NCBI GenBank assembly: GCA_033032865.1
Contig: JAWHQI010000004.1
Location: 26,394,001 to 26,458,000, forward strand
Source of the DNA: Dactylorhiza incarnata
Lineage: Eukaryota; Streptophyta; Magnoliopsida; Asparagales; Orchidaceae
Direction of reading: 5' to 3'
Length of the DNA: 64,000 nt
Position numbers and translations under genes: made by a program. Below, piece by piece: positions 32,502 to 44,148 of this stretch. Position 1 is the first letter of the stretch, and the number at the start of each line of letters is the position of its first letter. A model generated the notes under the pieces. That model saw nothing but the letters and a program-made list of their open reading frames with translations. It did no database searches and was not told the DNA's origin.

Positions 32502-35500
32502 TTAAGCAGGAAATTCACAACGCATACCTGGAGCGAAAAGTTCCGGGAAATCCTCCCGCATCGCTTGCTCTCGCTCCCAAGAGAATTCGTCTCGCCCGCA
32601 GTTGTCCCATCGCACCTTCACAAGTTTGACTTGCTTGTTACGCAACTGCCGGACTTCTGAATCCTCCACGCACACCGGGCGAACCCTTGCCCCCAAGTTC
32701 TCCATCACCGGCACCGCCGCCGCTTCGACCACGACACTCGGCTCTATCAAAGCTTTCCTCAGCACGGAGACATGGAAAACGTCATGTAATCCACTCAGCT
32801 CTGCGGACAACGCCAAACGATAGGCTGCTTCGCCTATACGTTCCGTAACCTCGAACGGACCCAAATATCTTGGACTCAACTTCTTGAGTCGCCGCACCCG
32901 CGAAACACCCTTGAACGGCTTGATCTTCAAGTAGACCATGTCGCCCACTGCAAACTCCACATTTCTGTGGCGTGCATTAAAATACTTTGCTTGTCGATCC
33001 TGAGCAACCTTCATGCGCTCCTGAATCGTCCGCACAATCTCGCAAGCATCCTCCACCACTTGCTTTCCCAAAATCTTAGTGTCTCCCACCTCTGCCCAAG
33101 ACATCGGCGTTCGACACTTCCTTCCATACAAAGCTTCGTATGGCGCCATCTTGATACTCGCCTGGAAGCTATTATTATAGGCGAACTCCACCATGAAAAG
33201 GTGGTCCTCCCACCCTTTGCCAAAGTCGAGAGCACACATCCTCAACATGTCTTCCAACGTACGGTTCGTTCGCTCCGTCTGACCATCGGTCTGCGGGTGG
33301 AACGCGGTACTAAACTTGAGCTTCGTGCCTAGACTTTTCTGCACTAATCTCCAATCCTTCGATGTGAATCGCCCATCGCGATCACTAACGATGCTCTTCG
33401 GAATCCCGTGCAACCGCACAACGTTTCGAACATAAAGCTCCACGAGCTTTTCCACGCCATCACCCTTCTGGTTCGGAATGAAGTGGGCCACCTTCGTCAG
33501 GCGATCTACTATCACCCAAATTGCATCGTTACCCTGCTGCGATCGAGGCAAACCATGCACAAAATCCATAGAGATGTCATCAAATTTCCATTCGGGGATG
33601 GGAAGGGGCTTCAAGAACCCGCCGGGCCTTTGGCACTCAGCCTTTACCAAGGCACAAGTCTGACATCGGCTCACGTACTCGGCTACATCCCGCTTCATCC
33701 CAGGCCACCAAAAGGATTTCTTCAAATCCGCGTACATCTTTGTACTTCCTGGATGAACGGAGTACTTCGCAAAGTGAGCTTCAAACATCAACTCCTCGCG
33801 GAGCTTGCCAAAGCGCGGAACGCAAACCCTCCCGTCCCTTTTTAAGATCCCACCAACCATCTCCAAAGCAGTGCCCTCGCTCTGTTGAGCCTCCAACACC
33901 AACTGTTGGCACTCCTCGTCCGCACTGGTCGCCTCTCGGATTCGATCCGTTATGTCACATTGCATTTCAATCCAATTCAAACGAGCTACGCTAGACTCAC
34001 CTCTAGCCACACAAGAGATATCAAGAGACTCCAAGTCTCGAATCAAACGCTCGTTATGCGCCTCCATCCAATTACCTTGCCCGGAGTACTTCCTACTCAA
34101 AGCATCCGCCACCACGTTGGCTTTACCCGGCGTATACTGAATCTCCACGTCGTAGTCCCCAAGGAACTCGACCCACCTACGCTGCCGCATATTCAGATCC
34201 TTTTGATCTAGGAGATACCTCAGGCTTTTGTGATCTGTGAAGATCTCCACCTTCGCACCATAAACGTAGTGCCGCCACAACTTTAGCGCAAAGATTACCG
34301 CCGCCAACTCCAAATCGTGGACGGGGTAATTCTTCTCATGAGTCTTTAACTGCCTTGACCCATAAGCGATCACCTTGCCGTGCTGCACGAGCACGCACCC
34401 CAAACCGCAACCTGACGCGTCGCTGAAAATCTGAAATCCTTCCGTCCCACTAGGAAGACTAAGGATTGGAGCGGACATCAACCTTTCCTTCAGATTCTCA
34501 AATGCCCGGGCACACTCCGGTGTCCATACGAACTTCTGGTCCTTGCGAGTGAGAGTGGTGAGGGGCAACGCCATCCGCGAAAAGTTCTCCACGAACCTTC
34601 TATAATAACCGGCTAGTCCAAGAAAACTCCGGACTTCCGTCACGGTCCTCAAGACAGGCCAATCCCTAATGGCTTCGATCTTCGCTGGATCTACCGCCAC
34701 CCCATCTCCACTAATCACGTGACCTAAGAAAGCCACCTTCTCGATCCAAAACTCGCATTTTGAGAACTTAGCATAGAGCTGATTCTCCCTTAGAGTCTGC
34801 AATACTTGCCTCAAGTGAGACTCATGCTCCGCCTCCGATTTTGAGTACACCAAAATATCGTCAATAAACACCACCACGAACGAATCTAAGAAAGGGCGGA
34901 AAACCCTGTTCATCAAGTCCATGAACACGGATGGCGCGTTCGTCAAACCGAACGGCATCACCGAAAACTCGTAGTGGCCATACCGAGTCCCGAACGCTGT
35001 CTTGGCAACGTCCTCTTCTCGGATCTTCAGCTGGTAGTACCCCGATTTCAAATCCAACTTGGAGTACACCACCGACCCCACTAACTGGTCGAACAAATCA
35101 TCAATTCGGGGAATTGGATATTTATTCTTGACGGTCAACTTATTTAGCTCACGGTAATCAATGCATAACCGCATACTTCCGTCCTTTTTCTTCACAAACA
35201 AAACCGGGGCGCTCCATGGTGAAGAGCTGGGCCTAAAGTACCCTTGCTCCAACAACTCCTGCAACTGAACCTTTAACTCGGCCAGTTCCTTCGGTGCCAT
35301 CCTAAACGGAGGACGCGACACTGGCCTCGCACCCGGTACCAACTCTATCGAGAAATCTATTTCACGCTGAGGAGGTGCTCCCGGAAGTTCCTCGGGGAAA
35401 ACATCCTCAAATTCTTCCACCACCGGAACTTCCCTAATAGCCAACTTTGTGGAGTGAGTCTCCAACAGAGCTAAGAACGCCTCGCCTCCTTGGTTTACCG

Positions 35501-35936
35501 CACGCCTCATTTGCATAGCGGAAATCAGGGAGTAAGCCACTCCGCTTAGGCCTTCGAACTTGACCTCTGCTCTACCTTCACCTCTCAGGGTTACCACCTT
35601 CAACTGGCAGTCGATACTAGCTCGCTGCTCCGCAAGCCAGTCCATCCCCAAGATAACGTCGAATTCGGCTAGTGGCAGAATCGCTGCTACCAACACGAAG
35701 TCACAATCGCCAATTTGCATCACAATGCGTCCCCTCCTCATGGTAGTCATGAAAGTCCCATTTGGCATACGCACACTCAGCTCCACCCCTGCCGCTACGG
35801 GCTCAGCACCAATCTTCCGGATAAAACCTTCCGCAAGAAAAGAGTGTGACGCCCCGTGTCGAACAACACTCGCGAGGGGTAGCCCGACACTAGCACGAAA
35901 CCTAACCACGTGCAAAACAAACATGAAAGGCCGCAA
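32502..35936 (-). CDS. E pol: protease, RT, RNase H, integrase, chromodomain-like tail
   Basis: An open frame of 1144 codons. The protease begins near residue 28 (GASHSF); the preceding D-T-G is read in another frame (see finding at 35852). RT has [21 protein letters not shown] and FIDD (about residues 220-400). RNase H has [10 protein letters not shown] and ADALSRK. Integrase has the HHCC finger (HPGSTKMY to CQTC) and the DDE core (SMDF, SDRDGRF, E in GQTERTNR). The tail has [22 protein letters not shown] and then [18 protein letters not shown], a chromodomain-like end. This is a Tekay/Del-type chromovirus. The upstream limit of the frame is not a real start; pol should be expressed with gag. 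Confidence 0.93.
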   Translation of the reverse strand: MRPFMFVLHVVRFRASVGLPLASVVRHGASHSFLAEGFIRKIGAEPVAAGVELSVRMPNGTFMTTMRRGRIVMQIGDCDFVLVAAILPLAEFDVILGMDWLAEQRASIDCQLKVVTLRGEGRAEVKFEGLSGVAYSLISAMQMRRAVNQGGEAFLALLETHSTKLAIREVPVVEEFEDVFPEELPGAPPQREIDFSIELVPGARPVSRPPFRMAPKELAELKVQLQELLEQGYFRPSSSPWSAPVLFVKKKDGSMRLCIDYRELNKLTVKNKYPIPRIDDLFDQLVGSVVYSKLDLKSGYYQLKIREEDVAKTAFGTRYGHYEFSVMPFGLTNAPSVFMDLMNRVFRPFLDSFVVVFIDDILVYSKSEAEHESHLRQVLQTLRENQLYAKFSKCEFWIEKVAFLGHVISGDGVAVDPAKIEAIRDWPVLRTVTEVRSFLGLAGYYRRFVENFSRMALPLTTLTRKDQKFVWTPECARAFENLKERLMSAPILSLPSGTEGFQIFSDASGCGLGCVLVQHGKVIAYGSRQLKTHEKNYPVHDLELAAVIFALKLWRHYVYGAKVEIFTDHKSLRYLLDQKDLNMRQRRWVEFLGDYDVEIQYTPGKANVVADALSRKYSGQGNWMEAHNERLIRDLESLDISCVARGESSVARLNWIEMQCDITDRIREATSADEECQQLVLEAQQSEGTALEMVGGILKRDGRVCVPRFGKLREELMFEAHFAKYSVHPGSTKMYADLKKSFWWPGMKRDVAEYVSRCQTCALVKAECQRPGGFLKPLPIPEWKFDDISMDFVHGLPRSQQGNDAIWVIVDRLTKVAHFIPNQKGDGVEKLVELYVRNVVRLHGIPKSIVSDRDGRFTSKDWRLVQKSLGTKLKFSTAFHPQTDGQTERTNRTLEDMLRMCALDFGKGWEDHLFMVEFAYNNSFQASIKMAPYEALYGRKCRTPMSWAEVGDTKILGKQVVEDACEIVRTIQERMKVAQDRQAKYFNARHRNVEFAVGDMVYLKIKPFKGVSRVRRLKKLSPRYLGPFEVTERIGEAAYRLALSAELSGLHDVFHVSVLRKALIEPSVVVEAAAVPVMENLGARVRPVCVEDSEVRQLRNKQVKLVKVRWDNCGRDEFSWEREQAMREDFPELFAPGMRCEFPA

Positions 35937-35977
35937 CCTACATTATAGTAACAACTGAAAACTTAAACTTTTCATAC
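35902..35977 (-). other. Candidate 76-nt GT-AG intron at gag/protease junction of E
   Basis: On the minus strand ACAG/GTATGAA is a good donor and CACGTGGTTAG/GT an acceptor, with a T-rich middle and a TACTATAAT branch-like word. Removing it keeps the gag frame and leads into the frame that contains the protease D-T-G. Without it gag stops at 35943. It is inferred, not proven. Confidence 0.45.
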
Positions 35978-37076
35978 CTGTCACCACATCGGGTTGACGT
36001 ATCGCTTCCTGCTGCCCAAGGTTGTAGGCCCTAGGCTGCACTGGAGGGAACCGCGAAGCACTCGACTCCGCCGCTTTCCCCTTCTCTGCAACACTGGGAC
36101 CTGAACGCACCGATTGCTCTTGCCTCGGCTCTGGCCCAGCTCCGCCCTCAGTACAGAAACGACTAATGTGGCCCACCTTGCCACACTGGTAACAAGTAAC
36201 TGGACCCCTGGAACGGAAATCTCCCGAAGGCGCACCACCTCTCTCCCCAGGTCTGTTAGGACGGGGCTTCTTCTTCCATCGGCTACCCTCGGATTTCCAC
36301 TGGGATTGAGACTGGGAAGGCTTTCCTTCTCCCTGCTTTGCCGCAACACCCTTTCGCCGCTGAGTTCGCTCCAGGTCGCTCTCCAGCGTGCGAGCGGCTT
36401 CGACCAACTCATCGAACCCTGCATTCTTCAAGGCTATGAGTGGTTGCCTTAAGTTTTCCCTCAACCCTTGATAAAAGAGGTTATCCCTCTCTTCATCATC
36501 TGCCATTGTGGTGCCTGCATACCGACCCAACCGGGTGAACTCTTGCAGATACTCATCCACCGTCTTCTCCCGCTGCACCAAATGCAGAAACTGCCGCTGC
36601 AGTGCTAACCTTGTTGAAACCGGAATATACCGCTTTAGGAAAGCGTTTCCGAACTCCTCCATGGACGGAACACGCCCAACAAACTGACGACCGTTATGGT
36701 TCGCCCACCACAACTTCGCATCGCCCTCCAACATGAAGCTCGCAAAGTGAGACTGCCTCTCAGCTGGGGTCTCAGCTGCCCTCAAGAGCTCCCGGATCCT
36801 CGAAAGCCAATCCTCGGCATCCGTTGGAGTGCCCACTCCCTTGAACGTCGGAGGGTGAAAACTCAAGAAATACTTCATGAATCGATCACCCATCGGAAAA
36901 ACTCTCTCCGCAAGAGGCTCTGCTTGCCTTACTTCAACCTCCGGTGTATCCGGCGTAGCCGCCGGAGTGACAGGGGTCGCAACTTGCACCACCGGCGTAG
37001 GAACCCGTGGCATCGCTCCAGCTTGAGCCGCCACCATCGCCTCCGCTAGCATGCGACAGAAGTCGGCCGGGGACAT
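35943..37076 (-). CDS. E gag
   Basis: Capsid-nucleocapsid precursor, about 377 codons from ATG 37076-37074. The frame is open further up (through a GTG at 37088) to a TAG near 37165, so the real start may differ. The Ty3 capsid core is clear: FHPPTFKG, AEDWLSRI, LEGDAKLWW, FLKRYIP, LVQREKTVDEYLQEF. A basic linker is followed by one intact CCHC knuckle, CYQCGKVGHISRFC. The stop at 35943 lies inside the candidate intron. It is the partner of E pol and apparently intact. Confidence 0.9.
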   Translation of the reverse strand: MSPADFCRMLAEAMVAAQAGAMPRVPTPVVQVATPVTPAATPDTPEVEVRQAEPLAERVFPMGDRFMKYFLSFHPPTFKGVGTPTDAEDWLSRIRELLRAAETPAERQSHFASFMLEGDAKLWWANHNGRQFVGRVPSMEEFGNAFLKRYIPVSTRLALQRQFLHLVQREKTVDEYLQEFTRLGRYAGTTMADDEERDNLFYQGLRENLRQPLIALKNAGFDELVEAARTLESDLERTQRRKGVAAKQGEGKPSQSQSQWKSEGSRWKKKPRPNRPGERGGAPSGDFRSRGPVTCYQCGKVGHISRFCTEGGAGPEPRQEQSVRSGPSVAEKGKAAESSASRFPPVQPRAYNLGQQEAIRQPDVVTGMKSLSFQLLL

Positions 37077-37303
37077 GCCCACATTCACAAGGCCTGGAGC
37101 AGTAGCACTACTCCCCGAAGGCTCCTCTTGCCTCCCAGATGTCCCCGCGTCATCGCCAACATCCTAGCATAAGCAAGGAGAAAGACTCATCAGTCTCGAT
37201 TCGCAAGACTCAAACACAGGGATACTCATAATCCCGCGCAAAACTCCTATGTGGACAATCTCTTACGCGATCCAAATACACTAGACCTCGCAAGAATACT
37301 AAA

Positions 37304-37319
37304 CCTACCTCTGATACCA
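37304..37319 (-). promoter_or_regulatory. Primer binding site of E (tRNA-Met)
   Basis: The minus strand reads TGGTATCAGAGGTAGG, three bases inside the 5' LTR edge at 37323. Confidence 0.9.
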
Positions 37320-37322
37320 AAT

Positions 37323-39354
37323 TGTAACACCTCCCCTGCAATGACCATATAATATGGGTCCGGCCGGGACCCCACAACATATAACCGCCACAGCTTTGGT
37401 ATTAAAAGATGATAATCACTACCCAAACTCATAACTCAGACAACACAGCGGAAACAAAACTAAACCACAGAGATTGTCCACTACAAAGGAGTCCAACTGG
37501 CCTTAAGGCCTTACAAAACACAGTCCAAAACATCCAACAATTCGTAAAGAAAGACATCCCAACCAAAGGGGAAAGGTGGTTTTTCCCTAAACTACCTCAG
37601 CATGCAAGCCGGATATAACAAAGCACGAAGAAAGTAATACAGGAAAACAGGTAATCACTTCATGAGGCTTTAGGCCCTTTTGGCCGGCGCGCTGGGTCCA
37701 GCTTGCGATTCGTGCCCTGCAACCAAATCACAAAGAGCGGAAAACGAGGGTCAGCTATGGCTGACCACAAGCGGTGTAACAACATCCCTCCTCCCGGCCG
37801 TCCTAGCGGACCCCGGGGAACTACTTCACCCTGCAAGTCAGCACTTCGTATGCAAATGTACATATAGGAAAGCAACATAAATACTGGCATGAGTGTCACA
37901 AGCATCATCCACGTTTCTAGGTTGAGCAGGTAATAAAAGGGCCTAACAATGCAGAATGAGTGCAAGCCCGGGGTTTCACCCAAGGCGCCCTAATGCGTAT
38001 GAATCTAACACATCATCATACATTACCAACACAAGGGTACTCATCATTTCCCCACAAGGGCATCAAACCCAAGGCCAAGCGCTCTCGCTGAGACTCACCT
38101 CGCCAGGCCTTCCATGCCAACGGGCTTGTCTGACAGCTCACACGCTCGGGCCGCCAACAACGCACCAAGACCGATTCCAAGAATTCTGGCTAATCAAAAC
38201 GTCCCAAGGCCCTGGGCTTACTCTCGGGACAACGTCCACCGATTGCCTCGCCTGGAGACCGTCAACGGATGCAATCCGTAGCACAGACATTCTCGTCAGT
38301 CAACAAACGAAGGGACTAATCTTGCCGGGACACTCTCCACACGTGAATCTCAGTCTCCACGGGATAGCCAGCCGACCACAAGACCAATCGCGCCTTCGCA
38401 CAACACAAGGCATCACAAGCCCCATAATCCGCTCATTTATTCTCCGCCCTAACCCAACATTCGTTACCATACGAAGCTACAAGGGCATCACAACGACGAG
38501 TTCGCCGTAATCGGATTTCTAACAAAACCCCTAACATGCGCGTAAATCAACATCACCGGATCGGACCAACGGCCATAAATCCGGCTTCACCCACAATGCC
38601 TAATCCGCTAACGGAGCGGATCTCTAGTGCAAAACATGCCGGGGACGGACACAATCAACCCGGTGGTTTCTCTTGAACCAAGGCGACCCGGATCCCTCTC
38701 ACTCGACGGATCCGGTGCCAAAAATGCATGAAAGAGGCGATGCCAAACACGCATCCTAAAGACCGGGAGGAGAAACGTCGTTACCTTTTGAGATCTCCTC
38801 CTAGCCATGAGAAGCTTGCAACCAAACGGTGGAGAAGAAACGCCTTGACGCCCTCTACGCGTTGCCGGTCTCGGATCGGCGATCGGAGCTCCGAAGCTCC
38901 AACAATGGCGGATCTCCCCTCTTCTTCCTCCTTGCCCCCTTCTCCTTTCTCCAACCTAAGAGAGAGAAAGGACTTGGAAATATGAGGGAATAACCCCTCA
39001 TCCAAGCCCTAAAGCCCCCCAGCGAATTATCTCAGCCGTCGGATCAAATCCCAAAGTATTTGATCGGTCGGATCATCATCCCCGCACGATTTCGCGGAAC
39101 AGAATAAACAGGGCGCACGATCACAGTCGCACGGTCACTGGTCGTGCGCGAAGAAGACACTGGTCGTGCGCACTATCCGAGACAGAACTCCGAATTCTGG
39201 CGGATAGCGCACGATCACTGCGCACGATCACTGGTCGTGCGCGAAGAGGAGAAATGGTCGTGCGCGAAGAGCTGCTAAGAAATTCCTAGCCTTTCCCGAG
39301 CGCAGCACTACCACTCCGCCTACCTCGCGGAACTACGATTTTTGGGGTGTTACA
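37323..39354 (-). repeat. E 5' LTR (2032 bp)
   Basis: Nearly identical to 30426-32457. In element sense the hairpin array comes about 100 bp after the LTR start. I see no canonical TATA box; TATTCCCTCATATTT near 38980 is only a weak candidate. Confidence 0.93.
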
Positions 39355-39359
39355 CCTAG

Positions 39360-41174
39360 ATCGGCCAACGCATGTTTTACTAAGAAATCGCCAAATAAAC
39401 ATGGAATTGAGAAACTACCCAGATCGGTTAATTTCTTAGGCAATTTATTAAGTAAAACTGCTGAGCATTCCTCGTTCAATTGAACGGTAGAAATATCCTC
39501 AAGTTTCTTTTTATTAGACAAAAGATCTTTGAGGTATTTAGCATACTTCGGCATTTGCGCGATAGCTTCGCAAAATGGTAGATTAATTTGAATTTGTTTA
39601 AACATATCTAAAAATTTACCGTAATGCTCATCATTTCGATCCTTTTTTAATTTAGACGGATAGGGAAGTGGTGGTTGAAATTCCTTAATTTTATTTTGCG
39701 TTGAAACTTGAGGAGGAGGAAAAGATGAAGAAATTGTTACCTCTGGTTCAACCAATTGTGAAGGGGTAGTTACCTCCTTCCCGCTTCGTAGCGTGATAGC
39801 CTTTGCTTGCTCCTTTGGGTTGGGCTCCGTATTGCCTGGAAGTGCTCCCTGCTGGCGATCGGAGAGCATCTTCGCGATTTGCCCAATTTGATTCTCCAAA
39901 TTGCGAACAGATCCGGTAAGATTCCGAATATTTGCATCGTTATTTGCTGCATATTTGGTGAAAACCTCCCCAAGGGAGGGAGATTTTGGAGCTTGTGGTG
40001 GAGGAAAACCAGGTGGAATTGTGTTTGGGGGTTGTGCCGCATTCCCTGGATTACTCCAAGAGAAATTTGGGTGGTTACGGAAACCCGGGTGATATGTGTT
40101 ACCATAATGAGTGTTACCCGAATTAAAATTTGGCCGATTCGGATTACCCATGTAATCCACATGTTCGACAATGGTGGAGGGGGATCCCCAGGTAGGTGTA
40201 GAAGAGGAAGCAGTCATCTCTTCTATTTTTCTATTTAAAAGCTCAACCTGGACAGATAAATTTGAAATTGCATCAACTTCATACAGCCCGGCCGGTTTAT
40301 TTGAGCGCGACCGAGGTGTACTCCATTGATACGTATTCATGGCCATACTCTCTAAAAGCTCTTGCGCTCCTGCCGGTGTTTTGTTATTCAAGGTACCACC
40401 GGCGGCGGCATCAATCATTTGACGCGTTTGAGAATTTAGGCCGTTATAGAATGTCTGAATTTGCAACCAATCGGGGATTGCATGATGGGGGCATCGGCGC
40501 AAATATTCCTTAAATCGCTCCCAAGTATCATAAAGTGTTTCCGTTTCAACTTGGGAGAAAGAAATGATATCCTTACGCAATTGAGCCGATTTAGCGGGCG
40601 GAAAATATTTCGTGAGAAATTGTTCCGTCATTTGGGCCCATGTGGTGATAGATCCTCTTGGAAGAGAACTGAGCCACTGCTTAGCTTTATTGCGCAAGGA
40701 GAAAGGAAAAAGCCGAAGCCTTATTGCGTCATCGGATACCCCGTTAATTTTGAAAGTATCGCATATTTCTAGAAAACTAAAAATATGCGCGTTGGGATCC
40801 TCATCTTGAAGCCCATCAAATTGTACATATTGTTGTACCATTTGAATGATGCACGACTTTAATTCAAAATTAATGTTCGCTATAGCGGGTCGAACAATAC
40901 TAGAAGTGGTATCCTCTAGATTAGGCCGGGCATAATAGGACATAGTCCGTTGCGCGACCTCATCCGGATTTGGATCACCCATATTAGAAGAGGTAGAAAA
41001 GGAGGGGGAAGAAAAAGAAGATGAAGAAGGAAGAGTATTCGGAAAGGAAGTGTCACCTACGGATTCCTCAATCAGATCTTGAGAACTTGGTCGTTGGAAT
41101 CTTAAGCGTCGCCGAATTGTTTGCTCGATTTCCGGATCCAATTCAAGAAGATCGGATGGATTCCTTCGGGTCAT
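39360..41174 (-). CDS. C gag and start of protease
   Basis: An open frame of about 605 codons from ATG 41174-41172, running into protease at ALADLG where E-F is inserted. The N-terminus is MTRRNPSDLLELDPEIEQ. The capsid region has SYYARPNLEDTTSSIVRP, FLEICDTFKINGVSDDAIRLRLFPFSL, AKQWLSSLPRGSITTW and RRCPHHAIPDWLQIQTFYNGL. A Pro/Asn-rich NHPNFSW tail and an ITLRSGKEV stretch follow. No CCHC knuckle. No internal stop, unlike the A copy. With pol it was one long gag-pol frame. Confidence 0.93.
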
Positions 41175-41260
41175 ACACCAAACAGAAAAACGTAGAAAAG
41201 AGAGAAGAAAAAAAAATGATAAAATTAATAGAACTAAGCTTTCAAAATATCAACAATTAG

Positions 41261-41278
41261 TCCCCGGCAACGGCGCCA
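41261..41278 (-). promoter_or_regulatory. Primer binding site of C (tRNA-Asp)
   Basis: The minus strand reads TGGCGCCGTTGCCGGGGA, a perfect match to the complement of the plant tRNA-Asp 3' end. Confidence 0.93.
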
Positions 41279-41284
41279 AAAACT

Positions 41285-42900
41285 TGATGAGATAAATTTG
41301 CGCTGCGCAAAATTAAAATATTATCCACGTATAATTCGATAAGGCAAGTGTACCTATCGCTTTATAGTATAGGATTTAGAAAATCAAGTGTCGTATTTTT
41401 CCGGGCTTGTTGAGTACTTCTACTCACAAAGAAGAGCTATTATTTTATCGATCGAAAGTTGGGTTTGTTTTGGAAAAACAATTTGGAGAAAATTAACTAC
41501 GAAGAAAGATTATGATTAAAAGGATTAGCACCTGGTCTTGAATCCCTTTGGAATAAAATATAATTTTATAAAAGATGAAACCGCAAACTCTTATTGAAAT
41601 ATCCTCGGCTGTGGAGGTTCCCAAAATATGGTAGAGCCTCTCTCGAGAGAGCTACCACCTAACCTTAGGTTGATCGATTAAGACCCCTCGGCCAGTCGAA
41701 ACCCCCTAAGCTTGCTTTAAGCGGTAAACCCCACTATTGGATTTGACTCCAATCCGAAAGATTTGTGTCACCCTCTCTCGAGGAATGCATACAACTCTTT
41801 TTATCTTTGAGTGATCTCCTCGTTCGCATGGATCTCTCGATCACTAGCAAACGAATCATAGATTGAAAGTCATATTCCGGACATATGAAATCAAAACAAA
41901 ATAATTCAAAGATAAATCGAAGATAAACAAAACGAGAGTTTGCTAATTAGAAAGATTCAAAACATATTTTATTTTATTCCAAAGTTCATCATAACCAAGT
42001 GCTAAAGGAAATTTAGCTACTCATCATAGTGATGGGAATACAAGTAGAAGAGGAAAAAGACATGATTAAGAAAACAACAATACTTGAATTAAAATAGCAA
42101 TAATAAAAACTTACAACTTTAGGAAAAAGTAGCTAGAACATGAAAACAGTAAACTAAAGCTGAAATTAAGCTCCAAAATTGCACACCCACGACTTCTGGA
42201 GATTGCTGCCTTTTATAGATGAAAAAACGGGGAGTCATGCCCTTGGTCACGCCCGTGACCAAGGGCGTGTAAGCTGCGTAATTATTGTCATGAAAGCCCG
42301 GGACGTTGGGGAAGAGGGGCCGCCAAAAATCAATTGCACGGCAGGTCACGGCCTCGGTCACGCCCGTGACCAAGGGCGTGTCTTGAACGGGTCTGGAAAC
42401 GGCGGGAAACGCCGCGATCTGGAGTTAATCTGGCGGTTGCAGAAAAGTCACGGCCTCTGTCACGCCCGTGACCAAGGGCGTGTAAGCTAGAAACGGCGGG
42501 AGTTGATTGCTGGCTGAAATGAATGCAATCCGGGCGAGTCACGCCCGTGACTTTAAGGTCACGCCCTCAGTCACGCCCGTGACAGAGGGCGTGTAATTTT
42601 AATCTGACGTGGCGGCTGACTTCTTTCAACTGGAATGCGCGGGGCTGGATCACGGCCGTGACAAAATGTCACGCCCTAGGTCACGCCCGTGACCGAGGGC
42701 GTGTACTTTGCGATTTCGGCAGAAATACTCCAAATATTCTCCTGATTAGTCATATGAGCTTGAAAATGCTATTGGCAGCCCAAATTTCCTGAAAATACAA
42801 AAATAAGATAAATTAGTGATAAATTAACTAAAACTAAATTAAATTAAATTAATTATAAATAAAATATTATGTGAAAATAACTATAAATATAGCATCATCA
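41285..42900 (-). repeat. C 5' LTR
   Basis: The pair of 20586-22201. TATA box complement at 42211-42217 (CTATAAAAGGC), preceded in minus sense by the hairpin array (about 42236-42710), with a mutated first word (CATGCCC). Confidence 0.93.
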
Positions 42901-44143
42901 CATTCACAACTCCAAACGGAGGTAACTCGGACTACAAATAGCGATTCAAATGAAGTCCAAAATCAGCCCCAAAATAAAATCGATACGAAGGTATACCAAA
43001 TCTCGAGAAGCAAATGCGAAATCTAGGATTGAACAACCTGATTTCGCAAAACATCAAGAGACCTACCCGATGCAATATTATCGAAAAATCCAGACAATAT
43101 TAATACCGTTAATTCAGATTTATTACGCGCAACGATTCAATAGTTAGGATAAATATTTCAGTCCACAATCCACCACAATCTCGCACTAACATAGACAAAA
43201 CTCACAAGAGAGAAAGGGGAGGGAATACCCAAAACCAGCGAGATGAACGCACGAGATAATTTGTGGAAGAGTCGCACTTCCACGGGAGCCGTCGGAGTCG
43301 CATCGATGGGGGGATGCTAGGCGCATGCTTCGGAGTCACATCGGTGGAGGGTGCTGCAGGAACCGATGAAGGAGGCCGATAGAGGGCGGCTGTTGTAGAG
43401 AGGGAGGCGGCTGTAGAGGGGGCGGCGGCCTGCAGAGTCACACGGCAGGGGAAGGACGTCGGTGGCGAGTAACACGCCAGGCGTAAGAGTGGCGGTGGTG
43501 AGTCTCACGTTGGGCGGGAGAGGGGACGGCGACCTGCTGCGTCGCACGGCAGAGGAGAGCGTGCCGCATCGCACAGCACATGAAGGGCACTTGGCCGAAC
43601 CCTAAGGGGAGGGGAAAATGATTTCCTTTTTTTGTCCAAATAAAAACTAACTCCTCATTACCTCATACAAGCACATATATAAGGATACACCACTCAATCT
43701 CCACCCCTCATCAAGCCTAGATCTAGATGGCTAAAAGCAGTCCATCAATAAAAACAGAAATTAAAAACAGTCCAAAATTTAACAAAATGGAGAAAATAAA
43801 ATACCTAAGTTTAAGAACATATAATTATAAATATTGTCCCAAGCGTGGACTACTAATTTATAATCATATATTTTCATGCATAACATGAAGTGGAGATTTT
43901 GGCACAGTGTCGACTGTGGTTGTCATGGCAACGTCCCAATCCACAAGCTGGCGGCAGCGCCCAACACAATCGTCAAACTCTATGTGGCAAAAATCTTCAG
44001 CACCATCAACAACGTCATCACGAATAAGTGGTGGGACCGCATTGCCATCAATCGAACGGTCTCGAGCATCACGAGCAAATGGCGGGAAAACGTCGCCAAC
44101 AATCCTACGATCATGAGCAAGTGGCGGGACATCGTCGCCATTA
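42901..44143 (-). repeat. B 5' LTR, part 2
   Basis: It begins with the TSD CATTC and continues the LTR interrupted at 20585. It matches 7370-7655 and 17363-18319. Three diverged ~55-bp tandem units lie at about 43990-44143. It ends CCATTA, a mutated form of the CCATCA seen at 18319. Confidence 0.85.
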
Positions 44144-44148
44144 ATGTA

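Larger units (their letters stand above)
29580..39354 (-). mobile_element. Composite insertion E-F in C protease
   Basis: CCTAG occurs at 29575-29579 and 39355-39359 and only once in an uninterrupted DLGAS reading, so it is the target duplication. The left end is TGTAACGTCC of a 259-bp F LTR; the right end is GGGTGTTACA of the E LTR. The order is: F LTR (minus), F LTR (plus), spacer, F LTR (minus), primer site, E 3' LTR, E pol, E gag, primer site, E 5' LTR. One duplication around two families implies one integration of a chimeric DNA, or later replacement of one end. Confidence 0.8.
20586..42900 (-). mobile_element. Element C: near-intact Athila-type Ty3 retrotransposon (interrupted by E/F)
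   Basis: Two 1616-bp LTRs (20586-22201 and 41285-42900) differ at about 12 sites by eye. The TSD is CATTC. A perfect tRNA-Asp primer site next to the right LTR shows minus orientation. Gag and pol form one open frame, broken only by the 9.8-kb composite at 29580-39354. An extra Athila/env-position ORF lies downstream of pol, with its own promoter-like region. This is the best-preserved Athila-type copy here. Confidence 0.93.
7156..44143 (-). mobile_element. Element B: non-autonomous LTR retrotransposon (span includes nested A, C, E/F)
   Basis: The ends are TGATGCAGG at 7156 and CCATTA at 44143. They are flanked by ATGTA at 7151-7155 and 44144-44148, and the empty site is preserved in the other O LTR near 113-117. 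The primer site complement at 20357-20374 shows minus orientation. Each LTR is about 1.45 kb but is split by another element. The true interior is only 18320-20377 (2.06 kb) and carries a gag-like frame but no pol. Confidence 0.85.
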
